From contig JAVMKO010000001.1 of the NCBI GenBank assembly GCA_032164245.1, positions 169,251,434 to 169,315,433 on the forward strand: a stretch of DNA of 64,000 bases. Direction: 5' to 3'. The notes under the pieces were generated by a model. The model ran no database searches, was not told the DNA's origin, and was given only the letters and a program-made list of their open reading frames with translations. The DNA is from Sternotherus odoratus. Lineage: Eukaryota > Chordata > Testudines > Kinosternidae. Of this stretch, positions 35,740-59,001 are shown piece by piece. Position 1 is the first letter of the stretch, and each line of letters begins with the position of its first letter. The translations under genes were made by a program, and so were the position numbers.

Positions 35740-38224
35740 AATACTTTAAAACATTTTTATTTAAATATTAAATAACACATCAATCATTTTGGTGTACATT
35801 TCTCATTTGAACATAAGAAATAAAATGATCTGTTCAGTCATGGTAAAAAATAAAACTATACATCTTAATTAAACCAATCACATAGTGTCTTTAAATAGCC
35901 TATTGCATTGTAGTCTGCAGAACAGCACTGTCAAGATATCTACAAAAACTGAACATTAAAAGTGACCTCTTTCTGCTCCAGGAATAATTCTGAAGAGGCT
36001 CTACAGCAATTGGAGAAGGAAAAAAACAAACAGAAAAACCTATGAAAGTAAAGTGCTTGTCATTGCTTAGAACAGGAAACAAGAGACTTTCTGTGGCCTT
36101 TGATCTATGGCATTAAAACAAATATTGAAATAAAACAATTCTGTGTATTAAGTACGTGGGCTCTCTCATGTGACAGTGACGACAAAGTTGCTACTCTCTG
36201 ATGAGTGGCTTCTTCTCTACCTCTCCCCCTTAAAAAAAAACAAAACAAAACAAAAAAACCCAACACTTTGCAAATTAGCATGAGACTTTGGTGTTTTCTC
36301 TGCTGCAAGGCACCAGTCAAAGAGTCAATCAAAGTAATTTATCTACACCTTGAAGCTTCCAGACCACATAGCAGCAGCAGCGGCAAGCTGGAGATGTATC
36401 AATACAGACACGCAGATACTGTACACAGATAAAAAGGTAATTTATGAAAAGCCACAGACACTGAGCCACGTCATGCCTTTACCCCTTCCCCCTCAAACCA
36501 ATTAACCTGGTTGATCTTTGGCTTTTTTTAAAAAAGTAGGGTTTTTTCTAAGGAAATACATAGGGTTTTGTGTGTGTGTGTTTATTTTTTAAATGTGTAA
36601 TACTGCAGGTTGAAAGAAGCCAAGGTATCTTGAAGGCACCCTGTGTCCCACTGAAGAGCTGGGTCCTTTAAGCATTTTGATAGAATGAAACTATTTTTCT
36701 GACATTCAGATGGTAACTTTTGGCTAAGCTGGCTCACTGCTTGCTCACCTGCTACCAAAGCTGAACCCTCCCTCACCCCACCAATTCTTGTAGGAGTTTG
36801 TGGTCTAGTCTCCCCTTTATACACATTAACTTCCATTGACACCAACATAAGTCACTCTCTGTCAGAGAGGAAGTTTACACCAGAAACACAATAAAAGCAT
36901 ATTACAAAGTATAAAAAAATAAGTAGTGTATATATCATTTTCTGCTTCCTATTTATACACATATACAGTATTAAAAACCATACATAAAAACACCTACTCA
37001 AAAACAGCATTGATAATATGCCAAAAAAACCAAAAAACCAAACACACCCACCCAAAGATTGTGCTGTTTCACTCAGTTTTAATAGTTTTGTTCAGAAATA
37101 GCGGTACTCCTTTAGAGTAGAATTCTGTTCTAGCCTATTCCTTTTGTCTTTGTAGAATTATAATCTCGATATTGCACGTTTCCCCAAGAGTCAGTTCTAG
37201 CTGGACCCTGATAATGAAATGCGTAAAAACGTAATTAGCAGCAGAAATAAAATGTGCAGCACTAAGAAATATCCCTCAGGCAACTTCAAAGGCAACATCT
37301 GGGAGGCTTTTGGAAAGAAACCGTTCCACTCCACAACCCAATTTTCCTAATTTCAATCCCAGTGCCTCTGCAGGAATACAGGGAAAATAACTTAGACAAC
37401 ATTTATGAAAAAGATTCCTAGAGATTTAGAACAAAAAAAAAAAAAAAAAAAAAAGGACATTACACAACTTGGATCAAGGTTTCAGGGGATAAAATTCCAA
37501 GAGATTAATTGCTTCTGTGCCAACAATTAGAACTGTTTTTTAGCTGTTCTAGCTGATATATCAAGCAAGAAGTTCACAGTTTTCATTTAAAGCATAACTA
37601 AGTGTTTTTAGGGAGGAGGTGTTGGTTCCTTTAAAGTAAGTATCAACTAAACAAAAACAAATGGCAATGCTTCCATTTTTAATTTTATGAATGCATAATG
37701 TTGCATGCCACTGGTTTTTAAAGAGGTAATCAGCTTCACAAGCCCATAAATGAATATTGTGAAAAAGGGAGGCTCTGGTCCCTTCTTTAAAAGCCTCTCC
37801 CTGCTGTGTCACCACTACTGACAGCTGTTAAAGTCTTACGTAACAGCAGAGCTGTATTGGTCTGACTTGAGTACAGTACCAAAGTGTTCTTCTACCCAGC
37901 CTCATCCATCCCGGCTCCCACCCTCTACCCACCCCTCATTTCACCCTTCATTATTTTTCTTCAAAAACATTTTTCAGTTTCTATTCATATTTGTTCAGTG
38001 CAAGAATAATAGAAGCCAAAAAACATACATATTGCTTGTTTCAGTTCTATAAAGTTGTTAGCTTTCTGAACCAGACAGCCTCTTCACATACTTCAAAATT
38101 TATTGCTTCGGAGAGTCACTCATACACACGCCACCAGCCATTCCTGGAACTAATGCTGTGGAACGATGGTGAAAATTCTTTCCAAAAATAAGAGAGGTGC
38201 GTGAGCTGCAATAAGCAGGAACTC
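35740..38224 (-). other. SIK1: SIK1 3' untranslated region
   Basis: Runs from the TGA at 38225-38227 to the AATAAA at 35756-35761 (minus), with cleavage expected 10-30 nt beyond. Several ATTTA pentamers (complement TAAAT, for example 35762-35766 and 35769-35773) and long A/T tracts suit an unstable, inducible mRNA. Another AATAAA near 36581 could give a shorter form. A poly-A tract (poly-T in the mRNA) is at 37433-37454. The 3' end is inferred. Confidence 0.6.
35756..35761 (-). terminator. SIK1: SIK1 poly(A) signal
   Basis: AATAAA on the minus strand; the best-placed signal after the stop. Confidence 0.55.
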
Positions 38225-49234
<11,010 letters not shown>

Positions 49235-49842
49235 CTGTATGAAGAGAAGAGAGACACGGATAAATCAAAGGAAGCTTTTGCTGTCTCCTCCAGGTGAAAA
49301 CTAATAACACTCATCAGATTTTAAAGGGGTCACGAAATCTTTACATCGTGCGGGGTGGGGAAGCTTTGAACTAGCCCGGCAGGCTGCACAACCCAACTTC
49401 TTGAAGACCGGGACCAACTTTCTCCTGCCCCGCGCTCAGAGCCCGAGGCTGGGTATGAAACGGCCCTGGGGAGTCTCTTCCTAGCAAAAGCCCGGTACCG
49501 GCGACACGCGGCTCATGAAGACACCCCACGCCCCACACCTCCCATTCACAGCCAGGCGCTGCTCGGAGTTCCCCTTGGACGAGCTTCCCAAGGAGAGCGA
49601 CCGGGAGCCCCGGTTTCCCAGGAGCGCTCCCCTCCCGGGGCTGGGGCTGACACGGGCGCCTCTGACCCCCGCAGCTCCCGTCCCCATTCCTCGCACTGGC
49701 TGTCGGATCACCCCCCGCCCTGCAGGGACCGCGGCTCTCCCCAGCCAGAGGCTGCCCCGCGCCCGGCGACGGGAGAAGGCGCCTCAGGGCGCTTCGCTCC
49801 TGCCCCCGCGCGCGCCCCAGGCAGCGGCTTCTCCCCGGGTAC

Positions 49843-49980
49843 CTGCGCGCGGGGGCTCCCCCGTCCCCGGCTCTCGCCGCGCGACTGCTCCAGCGGCTGC
49901 CTCCGCGCGCTCTGGGCGTGCGGCTGGGGGCAGAGGAGCACGCGGGATCCCCCGGCTCCCGCCCACTGCCCGGCCTCCTC
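49843..49980 (-). other. SIK1: Probable SIK1 exon 1 (5' UTR)
   Basis: A donor GCGCAG|GTACCC at 49843/49842 lies just downstream of the CRE cluster. No TATA box is seen, so the start (placed near 49980) is only inferred from CRE spacing. Intron 1 would be 49842-49235. Confidence 0.4.
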
Positions 49981-50006
49981 CCCGCCGAAAACCGAGACAG
50001 ACCCAT

Positions 50007-50014
50007 TGACGTCA
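50007..50014. promoter_or_regulatory. Palindromic CRE (TGACGTCA), proximal
   Basis: Perfect full cAMP-response element, with a TGACG half-site at 50018-50022 and another at 50098-50102. CREB binding here would explain cAMP induction of SIK1. Confidence 0.8.
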
Positions 50015-50132
50015 CTTTGACGCCAGCGAGACGCGCGCCCAAGCGCGAGGCTGAATGAGAGCGAGACATCGGGCCGTTGCCAAGAGACGGGCTGTTCTGA
50101 CGCGCGGGCTGATGGAGCCGTCGCCCCGGAGA

Positions 50133-50199
50133 CCAATGGGCGGTGACGTCAGGGCAAAAGGGAGGGGGCAACCGGGCACCTGTCCCCGGCATCACGTGA
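50133..50199. promoter_or_regulatory. CCAAT, second full CRE and E-box cluster
   Basis: CCAAT at ~50133, TGACGTCA at 50144-50151 and TCACGTGA at 50192-50199 (USF/MITF-type E-box) within 70 bp upstream of the presumed start. Confidence 0.7.
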
Positions 50200-50340
50200 C
50201 CCGTTTGTTATCCTTGCGGGGTCGCCCCCTGCCGGAGCCGCCGCGGCCCGGATTAACCCCCAGCGCGCCGGAGCCGAAGTGACTGAGGGAGCCGCCCACA
50301 TTACCCCCCCCTTCAACTGCGGGGACCACCCAGGAGCCCT

Positions 50341-51939
50341 TAACCCCTGCGGTGCCGGGGCCCAGCCAGGGCTGTTAACCCCTGACAGCCTGTCTGCACT
50401 AGGGAGCAATGTATTTTTACCGGGGTGTTTCCTAGCCTGGGAGCAGGGTGTGAGGGGCCCTGTCTAGACAGTAAGCGCTGGGGGAGTGTAGCTGCCACGC
50501 TTCATGGACAGTGCACCAACCCCCCACAAGCCAGAGCCGAAATGGCCTGGGTGGATTAACCCTTTGTTTGCTGGAGCAGCCGCGACTGGATGTTTGCAAG
50601 CAGAGCACTATAATGATGTGAGGATTAAAGCCTGCATGCAGCCTGTGAAGATGGGATGGCACGTGTTGCCAGCTCTCCCTATTATTGCATGTTATGCAGG
50701 ATTTGGTGTTTTTCTCCCAGGGCCATTTTGTTACAGGAGAATCTCAGCTTTCATTTAAAAGAAAAGTATGCTTTTATCTTGCATAATCATGGGGGGGGGG
50801 AGACTGAACCCCACAGTCTCAAATATCCATAAAACAAATGAGAACCAAACAATTATTATTTTTGAAAGTCCTATGGGTTTTAAGTCCATCTCATGATATG
50901 TTGGGGCCTGACTCATGATTTTTGAATACTTGGAGTTGCCAAGACTGTTAACCCTGTGCATGCAAGAGATGAGGTACAAGAGGTTAGCCCCTTCTCTGTT
51001 AGAGGAAAAGGTTGTTGTTTGGGTTAAGCTTCAGCATGCTGGAAGCATTCAAAAGGTTGTTCTGAGGGCATATTTCAAAGAGACATTGAAAGGTGCATTG
51101 GGACACACATATATATTCAGCTTTAACATAGTTTGTGAACCAATAATTCACCTAGTGTCTAGGTCTAAAAATCCGATTTAACCTTGAAAATTTGTCCTGA
51201 ATTCTGGGTCACCCTACCCTGAATCCTGCCATGTCTGCTATTTAAATTGATCTGCTGCTGCCAGGGTCATGCACAGACTTTGCACAGATGAATAGCTGGC
51301 ACTTTGGCCACATTCCAGGAGCCCAGAGGCTTAACCTAATTTGCATAAAATGGAACAATGCAGCAATCCTCATCTTTAATACAGAGCTTATTAGAAGACA
51401 GGTCCTAGCATGCAATGTTCAGCCTGACTATTTGGATTAAGATGATGCCTTGGATGCAGGAGCTTTAGCCTTTGAGGTTTACTCTTTATAACTCAGTCAA
51501 TTACACAGTTCATGAGCTGCACCTTGTCTACATAATTCTATGCCAGATATATACCTGTTTGTTCCATTGGGATGCTCAGTAAATTGGATGGGATTTTTCT
51601 AATTTCTGGCTACAGCAAAATCATTCATTTGATGAAAAAATACATTACTGGGATCAGAGGTGAGATTTACATACAACACAGGAGAACTTTCAAGGCATAT
51701 GTCTTTTCGCATGTTTCAATAACTTTGACACTGTTCCATTAAAAGAAAAATTACATTTCAGATATCCCCCCCCCCCCTCCAGTAATAGTGGATGGGTCAC
51801 TGTTCAAACCTTCAGACTTAAAATAAAGCTCTCAAGCTTTGTTTTGCTTTACGAATGCATGCAGTTCGGACATCCATATCACACTGGCCCTTCTACTCAG
51901 TTACTGTGAGCAGGCATGATGCAGAGATATATGAGGATA
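50341..51939. other. Upstream flank of SIK1, no gene recognised
   Basis: A C-run is at 51766-51777. 50388-50475 has CTGTCTGCACTAGGGAGC and GCCCTGTCTAGACAG, suggesting a small MITE. No exon-like ORF. Confidence 0.35.
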
Positions 51940-52140
51940 ACATGTAGGTGCGAGAACATAGTCTTGTGGCACTGCCAATTGGGAGTCTGGAGTCAGATTC
52001 AATACAAGGGTATAACACTGACTTGCTGTGTGACCTTGATCTCTGGACCATTCTGTAAGATGGGGATGATAAAGCTCACGGAGTAGTGTGAGGATCAGTT
52101 AATGCTTGCAAAGTGCTCTGAGAAGCTCACATGACAAACA
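51940..52140 (+). repeat. MIR SINE (forward)
   Basis: Classic order CACTGACTTGCTGTGTGACC, then TAAGATGGGGATGATAAAGC, GTGAGGATCAGTTAATG and AAAGTGCTCTGAGA. Confidence 0.75.
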
Positions 52141-52809
52141 TTCTATTTTTATTAATTACTGTACTATTATTATTAAGCTAACTCTCTATTCTCAGTGGAG
52201 CTCATGAAGATGAAATGAAGCATAAACAGCATTTACAAAAGCAACTGTATGCGAACAGTGCCCCAGATATTAGAAAGAAAACATTCCTCCTTTATCTATA
52301 TAGTTATTATAATTGCTGTTTTCTTTTAGTATGAGGTGTTTTCAGACAGCAAACAGAACTGATATTTCCAAGGAATGCTTAGACTGACAAGCCTAAAGTT
52401 TAACATATGACAAAAATTACTTTGTAAAAAGTACTTGTGATTTATGGTTTCCAAACAGGAGCAAAGAGCTGGAATTTACAAGAATTTGGTGCTCTTGGTA
52501 CAAGGGTCTGATTCTTTTCAGCCTTGCATCATGTACAGACATTTACACCCCTGGTAAGTGAGTGTGAAATGCTGCACAGGGTGCCAGGCAGGGGAGAGTC
52601 AGGCCCTACATATCAGGAAACTGCCTACATTGGAGGAGGTAAGGAGAATGAGAGCGTGGTGGAGAGGTGCACATCTGCATCTGCCATCCCCAGCCAGCCA
52701 GCATGCTGAGCTCCTGCAATGAAGGCTGGGGCTTGTAAGGGTCAGGGCGTGTTTTTAATTGTATGGTAGGTTAAATAAATGAGTCCATACTGTGCCTGTC
52801 ACTTGCAGC
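52141..52809. other. Non-coding stretch, no gene recognised
   Basis: No credible ORF or repeat assigned. Confidence 0.4.
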
Positions 52810-52932
52810 TAGGGTGACCAGACAGCAAATGTAAAAAATCAGGATGGGGATGGGGGATAATAGGAGCCTATATAAGAAAAAGACCCAAAAATCAGGACTG
52901 CCCCTATAAAAGCGGGACATGTGGTCACCCTA
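52810..52932. mobile_element. TA-flanked MITE (TAGGGTGACCAGA family)
   Basis: Ends TAGGGTGACCAGACAGCAAA and GGGACATGTGGTCACCCTA are inverted repeats, with TA at each edge (Tc1/mariner-like target). A second decayed copy is at 62086-62214. Confidence 0.7.
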
Positions 52933-54263
52933 CGCAGCATCCCTTTGAAAATTCTCTTCTGTTTACAAACCTGTGGGTCATGATTGCTCCCAGCACAGCC
53001 ACTCCGAGCTGGCCTACACACCGTTTTTGTACCACCAGATCAGTTTACGGATGGACAGAGTTAAAGTGGTACAATGCCCTAGAGTGGATGCAGCTGTACT
53101 GGCATTAAGATGGTTAAACTAGCTTATTCATGTGCATATACTGGTTTAACTGCTGCTTTAGCTCTTACGTGACCCCCTGAGAGTTGAGGAAGCCTCCGGG
53201 AGGAAGAATCCCAAGAAAGAGCACTGGCCCTATGAAGCGTGGTTCCAGTGCAGGTTTGCCATCAGAGATCTGGGGTGCAGGGCAGAGTGTCTGAGAATCA
53301 GGGCTGAGGCATAGGCTCGTCACAGGGATGCTCTTTCTGAGTTCCTTGAGGGCAGAACTGTTGGCTGTTCTGCATTTGGGGGCACACACACTCTCCCTCT
53401 CCTTGGATGGAGAGAGATTTGGGAAATGCTCATAGAGTCGTCTTCCTTTCAGAGCTCACCCTGCAGGTATTTCCACAGGAAGGAAACATCCAGTCCCTAA
53501 TTATTTATTTAAAGGGTTCCAAGACAATTGCAATGATACTAACCATTCCCGCACAGAAAAAGGGAAAAACTGAAATCTATTTCCTTCTTGTCATTTTACC
53601 CTCCCTGATTGGTGGAAGCCTAGTTTGTTATTGTAGGATTACTCAGTCACTGTTGGTATTTATAACTACATTCCTTTTAAAAACAAGATGCGCCGGTGTG
53701 TTTGTGTTGGAAATAAATAAATATGTTGGACCAGTTTCAGAGGTGGTGCAAGCAGGTGCAACCTTGTTTAAGTCAGCAGAGTTACGCTCGTGAATATCAA
53801 GTCTGAAACTGGCCAGGGCAGTGTACAAATAATGTGTATTTTGTCCCTAGAGATGTAGATGACTTAGTCACATTATTAGTAAAGTAAAATAAAGATGTCA
53901 GTTTTAAAGGCAAAGACCTATTTTTGATTAGATCACTGAATAAGTATTGGTAGCACAGTGCCAGGGGTAGATTTGAAATCCCACTGTAAAGGTTAGGGTC
54001 ACCACCCCAATGTCTGAAAAAGATTCCTGATTTCAGAGGGGGGTCAGCTGCATACTGGTACACCACACAGGTCTACTGAAACATAGGTCAGATGAGTGGC
54101 ATGTGATTCAATCACAATGCTGCATTGGGGTTGCATAACTATCATCGCGACAAAGCTCTTTTGTTCCTGTTGCTTAATGATGTTTCATCAAGATGTGAGG
54201 TCATTTCATTGGGATGTGCTGATACAAGGAAATGAATTTGTCCTGCAGGATAAACTGTTAAAA
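52933..54263. other. Non-coding stretch, no gene recognised
   Basis: 52995-53165 has a GAGCTGGCCTACACACCG terminus resembling Harbinger MITE ends. The ORF at 53407-53793 (128 codons) has no recognisable domain and no coding context; I consider it chance. Confidence 0.4.
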
Positions 54264-54340
54264 TGGTTCAAGAATAGCAGCCGTGTTTGTCTGTATCCGT
54301 AAAGAAAGCCAGGAATACTTGTAGCACCTTAGAGACTAGT
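54264..54340 (-). mobile_element. Family 3 relative of the fold-back repeats (3' end only)
   Basis: On minus: CTAGTCTCTAAGGTGCTACA and the tail CAGACAAACACGGCTGCTAT, matching the body and 3' tail of the family 1 repeat. Confidence 0.55.
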
Positions 54341-56994
54341 TTTAAAATGGGCAACTCAGGGAGGCACAGCGAGGGAGGCACACTGAACTGCTCTGCAAGC
54401 ACTGGCACAGCTCTCGGTACCTTTCTGCGCCGGCTCCTCAACTGCAGGCTCCATAGCTGGTCAGAACCCACCCTCCGAGGAGGGCGCGGGATCCAGTCAA
54501 TATTCAACACATTTCAGCAGCATGCAGCAAATCAGAGGGGAAACCTCCCCAGGGCAGGTCAGAAGGTAGAAGAAAATCTGAGCCACTGCAATAGTTTGTT
54601 TAGTAATGTTTAACATTTTCATGTGATTTCCATGCCCATGGGAGGCTTTGTCCTGGCCTCCCTGGAGACCGTAGTCCTCCATTTATCCCCAGATCAGTGA
54701 CAGCACATACAGAGCCCATTTTCCCCACTCCCAGCCATAAATATGCCTCAACCCTGAGGCGGAGGGATGGGAGTATAATTCAGGCTGCGTGATCATTCAG
54801 ACGTTGGCCTTCTGCTGGGACTGCCACTGACGACATGAGCCTGAAAGAGCTCCCATCGACTTCAGCAGGGGTTGGATTAAGAAGCACTTTGTGCCATTGT
54901 GGTGGAATTCTTAGTGACGTGGCATATGGATGGGAAATTAACTGAAGCCACTTAATTAGTAAATTGAAGCTATTTATTATCTATGGGCCCCCCAAAGAGC
55001 CTTTAGGTGATAGCAACTTTGAATCCCTTCTGATCTGGATCTGAATTCATGACCCACAGGTGACTGATTTTATTGCCCACTGTCTGAGCCATCCCCCTTT
55101 CTATAATTATGGTAGGTCACTTTTCATCCCTCCCTAGTAAAAATGAATGTGAAACCCCTGCTTTATAATGGTTTTGGTTTGGGGATTTGTTTTGCTTTCT
55201 TGTTGTTTGAAACTCAATGGTTATTATTTTCTTGTTGTCCCAAGTAATCACTTAATCTGCTTGTGCCTGTCTGTACCTCTGCCTGGCAGGTTGGTACATA
55301 CAGCCTGTTTTGAACAGGGTATTAACAGCACTATTGTATCCTGTATACTGAATTGCTAGTTTGGAAGAAAACAGAAACAAATTAAAAATCACAAGTGCAG
55401 CAAGATGCCTGTAGTACTGGTAGCCCACGGGAAAACCAGATATATCCTCTTATTGTCTGAGCTGCTAATAAGAGACCTTAGTAAGTGAACAAGTTACGAA
55501 AACAGGTATAATTCCTTAGAGAGTAATAGGATATTTGCATCGGATGTTTCCTGCAGCAAAGCACAGACTGTTTTTGCTGATGGACAAGTGAGAAATATGG
55601 CATTTTTACAAAAAGTGGAAGTACTGTTACAGCGTGTCTTACTGTCCTTCTCTGGCAGAACATATTACATTCATTTTCCATCCATCCATGTAAATAATTT
55701 TCCTATAACTGCTACTATTTCAGATACACCGTAATCTGTCTCCTCCTACGTCAGCTGCATTGTTGTAATCCCCCGCCTCCTATGTCAGGAAAACTGTAAT
55801 CTTCCTCTTACGTTAGATATGAGCTGCATCTCTGACATTTTCAATTGTATTCCCCCTAAGTTAAAGAGAGACAAAGGCAGACACAGAGAGTGTGCACTAA
55901 TTTCAAGGCAGGGATTGTATGGAATCAGCTGGAGGGCTTTTTTGTGTCTGGGTTTTTTCGTTTTGTATTTTTAAGATAACTAAAGAAAAAAAGGTCATAT
56001 GTACTTTACCCTGTCAGCGGTCAGCTCTCTTCATTCACGGATTGATTGAGGATATACTACATCTTCAGAACATGAAGAGCTCAGCATAATTTCCTCATGG
56101 CATTGAGTCATGCATCACGCGTTATTACACACATTTTCAGCACATAGCCTGTGATCTCAGAAGGAGAAAATCACTCTTTAAAAAACAAGTCTTTACAGTC
56201 TCGCTCACCTAGGACCCAATCCTGCAACCCCGTTGGTGTCAGTGGCACTACTCATGTAAGTAAGGCATTGCAAGATCAGGTCCATAATTTGTGACTGCTA
56301 GACTTTAATAATCATTTTTATTTTTTGAATACATATATGTGCATTGCATTATACTTCAAAGGTTTGATCCTGCCCACAGTTACACAGAGGAGTAAAACTA
56401 CTCATGGGCATAAATGTTAGCATGATCAGACCCCAACTTTCTGAGAAAGCAAAGAATACAGTGGTGGCATTGTGATGGGGTACATGTACGTATGGTGTGC
56501 AAGAGGTCACATTGTGTGGAGGATGCTATTTTGTAGAGCAAAACTGTGCTTTCTGTGCATCGCGACCTCTCACATGCCATACATGCAAAGTAGCGCTGTG
56601 CGAAGCAAAATGGCATCCTCTGCACGCTAGGGTATGGCCGCGATCCATCTGCTGATGGCATGGGGTTGCGACCCACCATTTGGGAACCTCTGCACGAGGT
56701 ACATCTGCTGATTGCGAATTTGAGCCGCAAGGTTCAGCCACCAACCGACAGACTTGAGCACAAGGGGTTATACTACGCTAGTGCTCTGACCTTTAGGGGA
56801 CCCCCCCGCCCATCACACAAGCAACTAAATAAAATTATACACCAGTGGGTGATCTATGAAATATAAAGCTCTGGCAGTTTGGTAATATGCCTGAGACTGC
56901 CGTAATGCTACTCACTGAAAAGTATACTTTAAAACAGGCAAAGATTTTTTTAAAACAGGTGTTACTTTGGGTGAGGTGAAGGAGGGAATATGCA
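54341..56994. other. Non-coding stretch, no gene recognised
   Basis: ORFs around 54268-54613 and 56398-56744 have no identifiable domain. 56210-56290 resembles short reptilian repeats (ATCCTGCAA...ATCAGGTCCAT). Confidence 0.4.
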
Positions 56995-57120
56995 GTGGTA
57001 TTGTAACTGTGTCAGTCCCAAGATATTAGAGGGAAAAGGGAGATGGGGTAATATCTTGAATTGGACCAGCTTCTGTTAGTGAGAGACAAGCTTTCAGGCT
57101 TATACAGAGCCTAACTGAAA
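56995..57120 (-). mobile_element. Single copy of the family 2 repeat
   Basis: Minus orientation: helix II-like AGGCTCTGTATAAGCCT, then GAAAGCTTGTCTCTCAC, body, and tail GGGACTGACACAGTTACAAT. The 5' core segment is lost, so the copy begins at the hammerhead-like stem as in the fold-back elements. Confidence 0.6.
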
Positions 57121-58360
57121 AAAATTCATTTTATTTCTGAATGGAGAGACCAGCCTTTTGTACTCCATTTAGCAATGCCCATCCCATTGTTCCACAATGG
57201 AAATTTCCAAGGATCACACAGCCTTGTGCAAACATCAGACAGGCCGTATTTCTTTCATGGGATCTTCATTTTTCAGGGCACTACAAGTCAGAAGTAGGTT
57301 CAAAGCTGGTTCTTAATTTGTTTTTGTCCTTGTTGGTAGTCACAGCCTTTTAGATAATCAAAATTATGGTTTATTTCCCTACTAGTTTTGCCCTTTTCCA
57401 TTTGGCAAACATTGTAGCAAACCTTACTGTCCCTATTTGGGCCCATAGAAAGAAATGAGTAAGGGCCTAAATTTTTAGAAGTGATGAGTGATTTTGGAAG
57501 GCCAATTTTGAGACAACTTTCAGAGGGCAGGTGTCAATGCATTTGAAAATCAGACCCCTTTAACAAGTCTCAAGTTGAGTCCCTCCAAAATCACTAGTCA
57601 CTTTGAAAATGTAAGCCCATGACTCCAGTGTTTGATCCATTGATTCTTTCCCCTCTCCACCAATGGTTGAACTGGAATTGAAATTACATAGCACAGCTTT
57701 TAGCTAACAAACCCCAGCTTCATTCTGTCTAAGGTCTTATTCTGAGACATCTCAGTTTGTGAGCCAGTCCAGCATCATCCATTGAGAAATTGTGTTGATT
57801 GATCTTCAGGAGTGCAAATATGAGCCAGAAGGGAGAGCACAGATTGTCTGTTGTGGTCCTCACAAAAACAGTGGACCTTGCTTTGGGTTTCAATTCAGCA
57901 GCAGCAAAGTGAGAGATTTTTAAAAAAGAAATGCCTCACACATAGAGGGAGAAGGGGAATGTTTTGTATTTTGAGGGATATTCCCTCTCAAATTAAGACA
58001 ATTTAAAAATAGATCTTTATCTGGTTTGGGTTAGGGGGTATTTTTTGGCCTAACTAGCCTCGTAGCTACCCTTAAAGAGGGTTACTTTCCGTTATGAAAT
58101 ATCTTTAAGTTTGTTACAAAGCTGGTATCCAAGGAAGTTATCTGTTTCAGAAGCATTTTTACTCTTGGTGTCCTTGATGCTATTAATTTAACCAGGTCAC
58201 TCCTTTAGCAGATATCCATTTTAAGGGATTTCTCTGATGCACCTGGGTCAGATTTTCAAAGGAGCTCCATACACAGCAGCTCCTGTTGAGAATGACGAGA
58301 ACATTAGGAGTTATTGGCAGCTGAGCTCTTTCTAAACTCTGGCCCCTTTTTCAGATGCCT
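57121..58360. other. Non-coding stretch, no gene recognised
   Basis: No coding signal or assigned repeat. Confidence 0.4.
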
Positions 58361-58377
58361 AAATGGGAGATGAACTC

Positions 58378-58552
58378 CGCCATTGCTTGGTTCCAAGCCC
58401 AAGATGTGAAAGGAGGAGGGTTTTGCGTTGGGCTAGCAACCCACCATGTAAAAAACGAATGCTACAGAAACGTCAACCAAATCTTCAGGGAATGGAGAAG
58501 AATGGTTGGCGCCTTATGCTCCACCAGGAGCGAAGAGGATAAGAAGAAGAAG
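58378..58552 (+). mobile_element. 175-bp recent retroposed insertion with 17-bp duplications
   Basis: Perfect direct repeats AAATGGGAGATGAACTC flank it (58361-58377 and 58553-58569), and its 3' end is an AAG-rich tail (GGATAAGAAGAAGAAG). The insert starts CGCCATTGCTTGGTTCCAAG and contains GGGCTAGCAACCC. A B-box-like GGTTCCAAGCC is present near the start. It is a SINE or an RTE-type fragment; family not assigned. Confidence 0.7.
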
Positions 58553-58639
58553 AAATGGGAGATGAACTCAGGAAAATCTGGCTCATAGTATTTTAACAGA
58601 TGCAATCTCCCTTGTACGGGGCATTCTGAAAGATATGCT

Positions 58640-58750
58640 TTAGTTCAAACGAGAATTAATTCAGGGAAGTCCTATGGCCTGAATTATACAGGCGGTCAGA
58701 CTAGAAGATCACAATGGTGCCTTCTGGCCTCAAAATCTATAAATCTATTA
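58640..58750 (+). mobile_element. CR1 3' terminal fragment
   Basis: GGTCAGACTAGAAGATCACA followed by ATGGTGCCTTCTGGCC and AATCTATAAATCTATTA is the CR1 3' end. Confidence 0.7.
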
Positions 58751-58957
58751 ATTTCAGTGGGGCTCGGGTATGCTGAAAGACTTTGTGTTCTGCCTTTCAG
58801 AAAGGAAGAGAATCATAAGAAAAGATGTTGATTCACTTGAGTCTCCAGCACAGAACCACTGCTGGTGAAACTGTGTGTGGGCACAGACGTGCATTAGCCT
58901 ATCACTGCAGATGACACTCCTAAGTCTCTTTGATGGTAATGAACTGAGATTGAAAGA

Positions 58958-59001
58958 ATTGGTTGTAATACGCATGTAATTACATGCGTATTACAACCAA
59001 T
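58958..59001. repeat. 44-bp perfect palindrome
   Basis: ATTGGTTGTAATACGCATGT followed by AA, then the exact reverse complement with no spacer (centre 58979/58980). No flanking transposon ends are apparent. Confidence 0.9.

Larger units (their letters stand above)
49330..50340. promoter_or_regulatory. SIK1: CpG island over SIK1 5' end
   Basis: The only long CpG-dense block outside the GC-rich repeats. It covers intron 1, the presumed exon 1 and the proximal promoter. Overlapping long ORFs on both strands (for example 49371-50195) are arginine/proline/glycine-rich by-products of GC content. Confidence 0.85.

Noticed and set aside
49371..50195. 274-codon minus-strand ORF in the CpG island
   Set aside because: It is composed of arginine, proline, glycine and alanine typical of CpG-rich DNA, overlaps other open frames on both strands, and contains promoter motifs. 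Stop-codon scarcity explains it.
53407..53793. 128-codon plus ORF with a hydrophobic segment
   Set aside because: Looks membrane-like (F-L-L-V-I-L-P-S-L-I), but no family is recognised and no exon or promoter context is visible.
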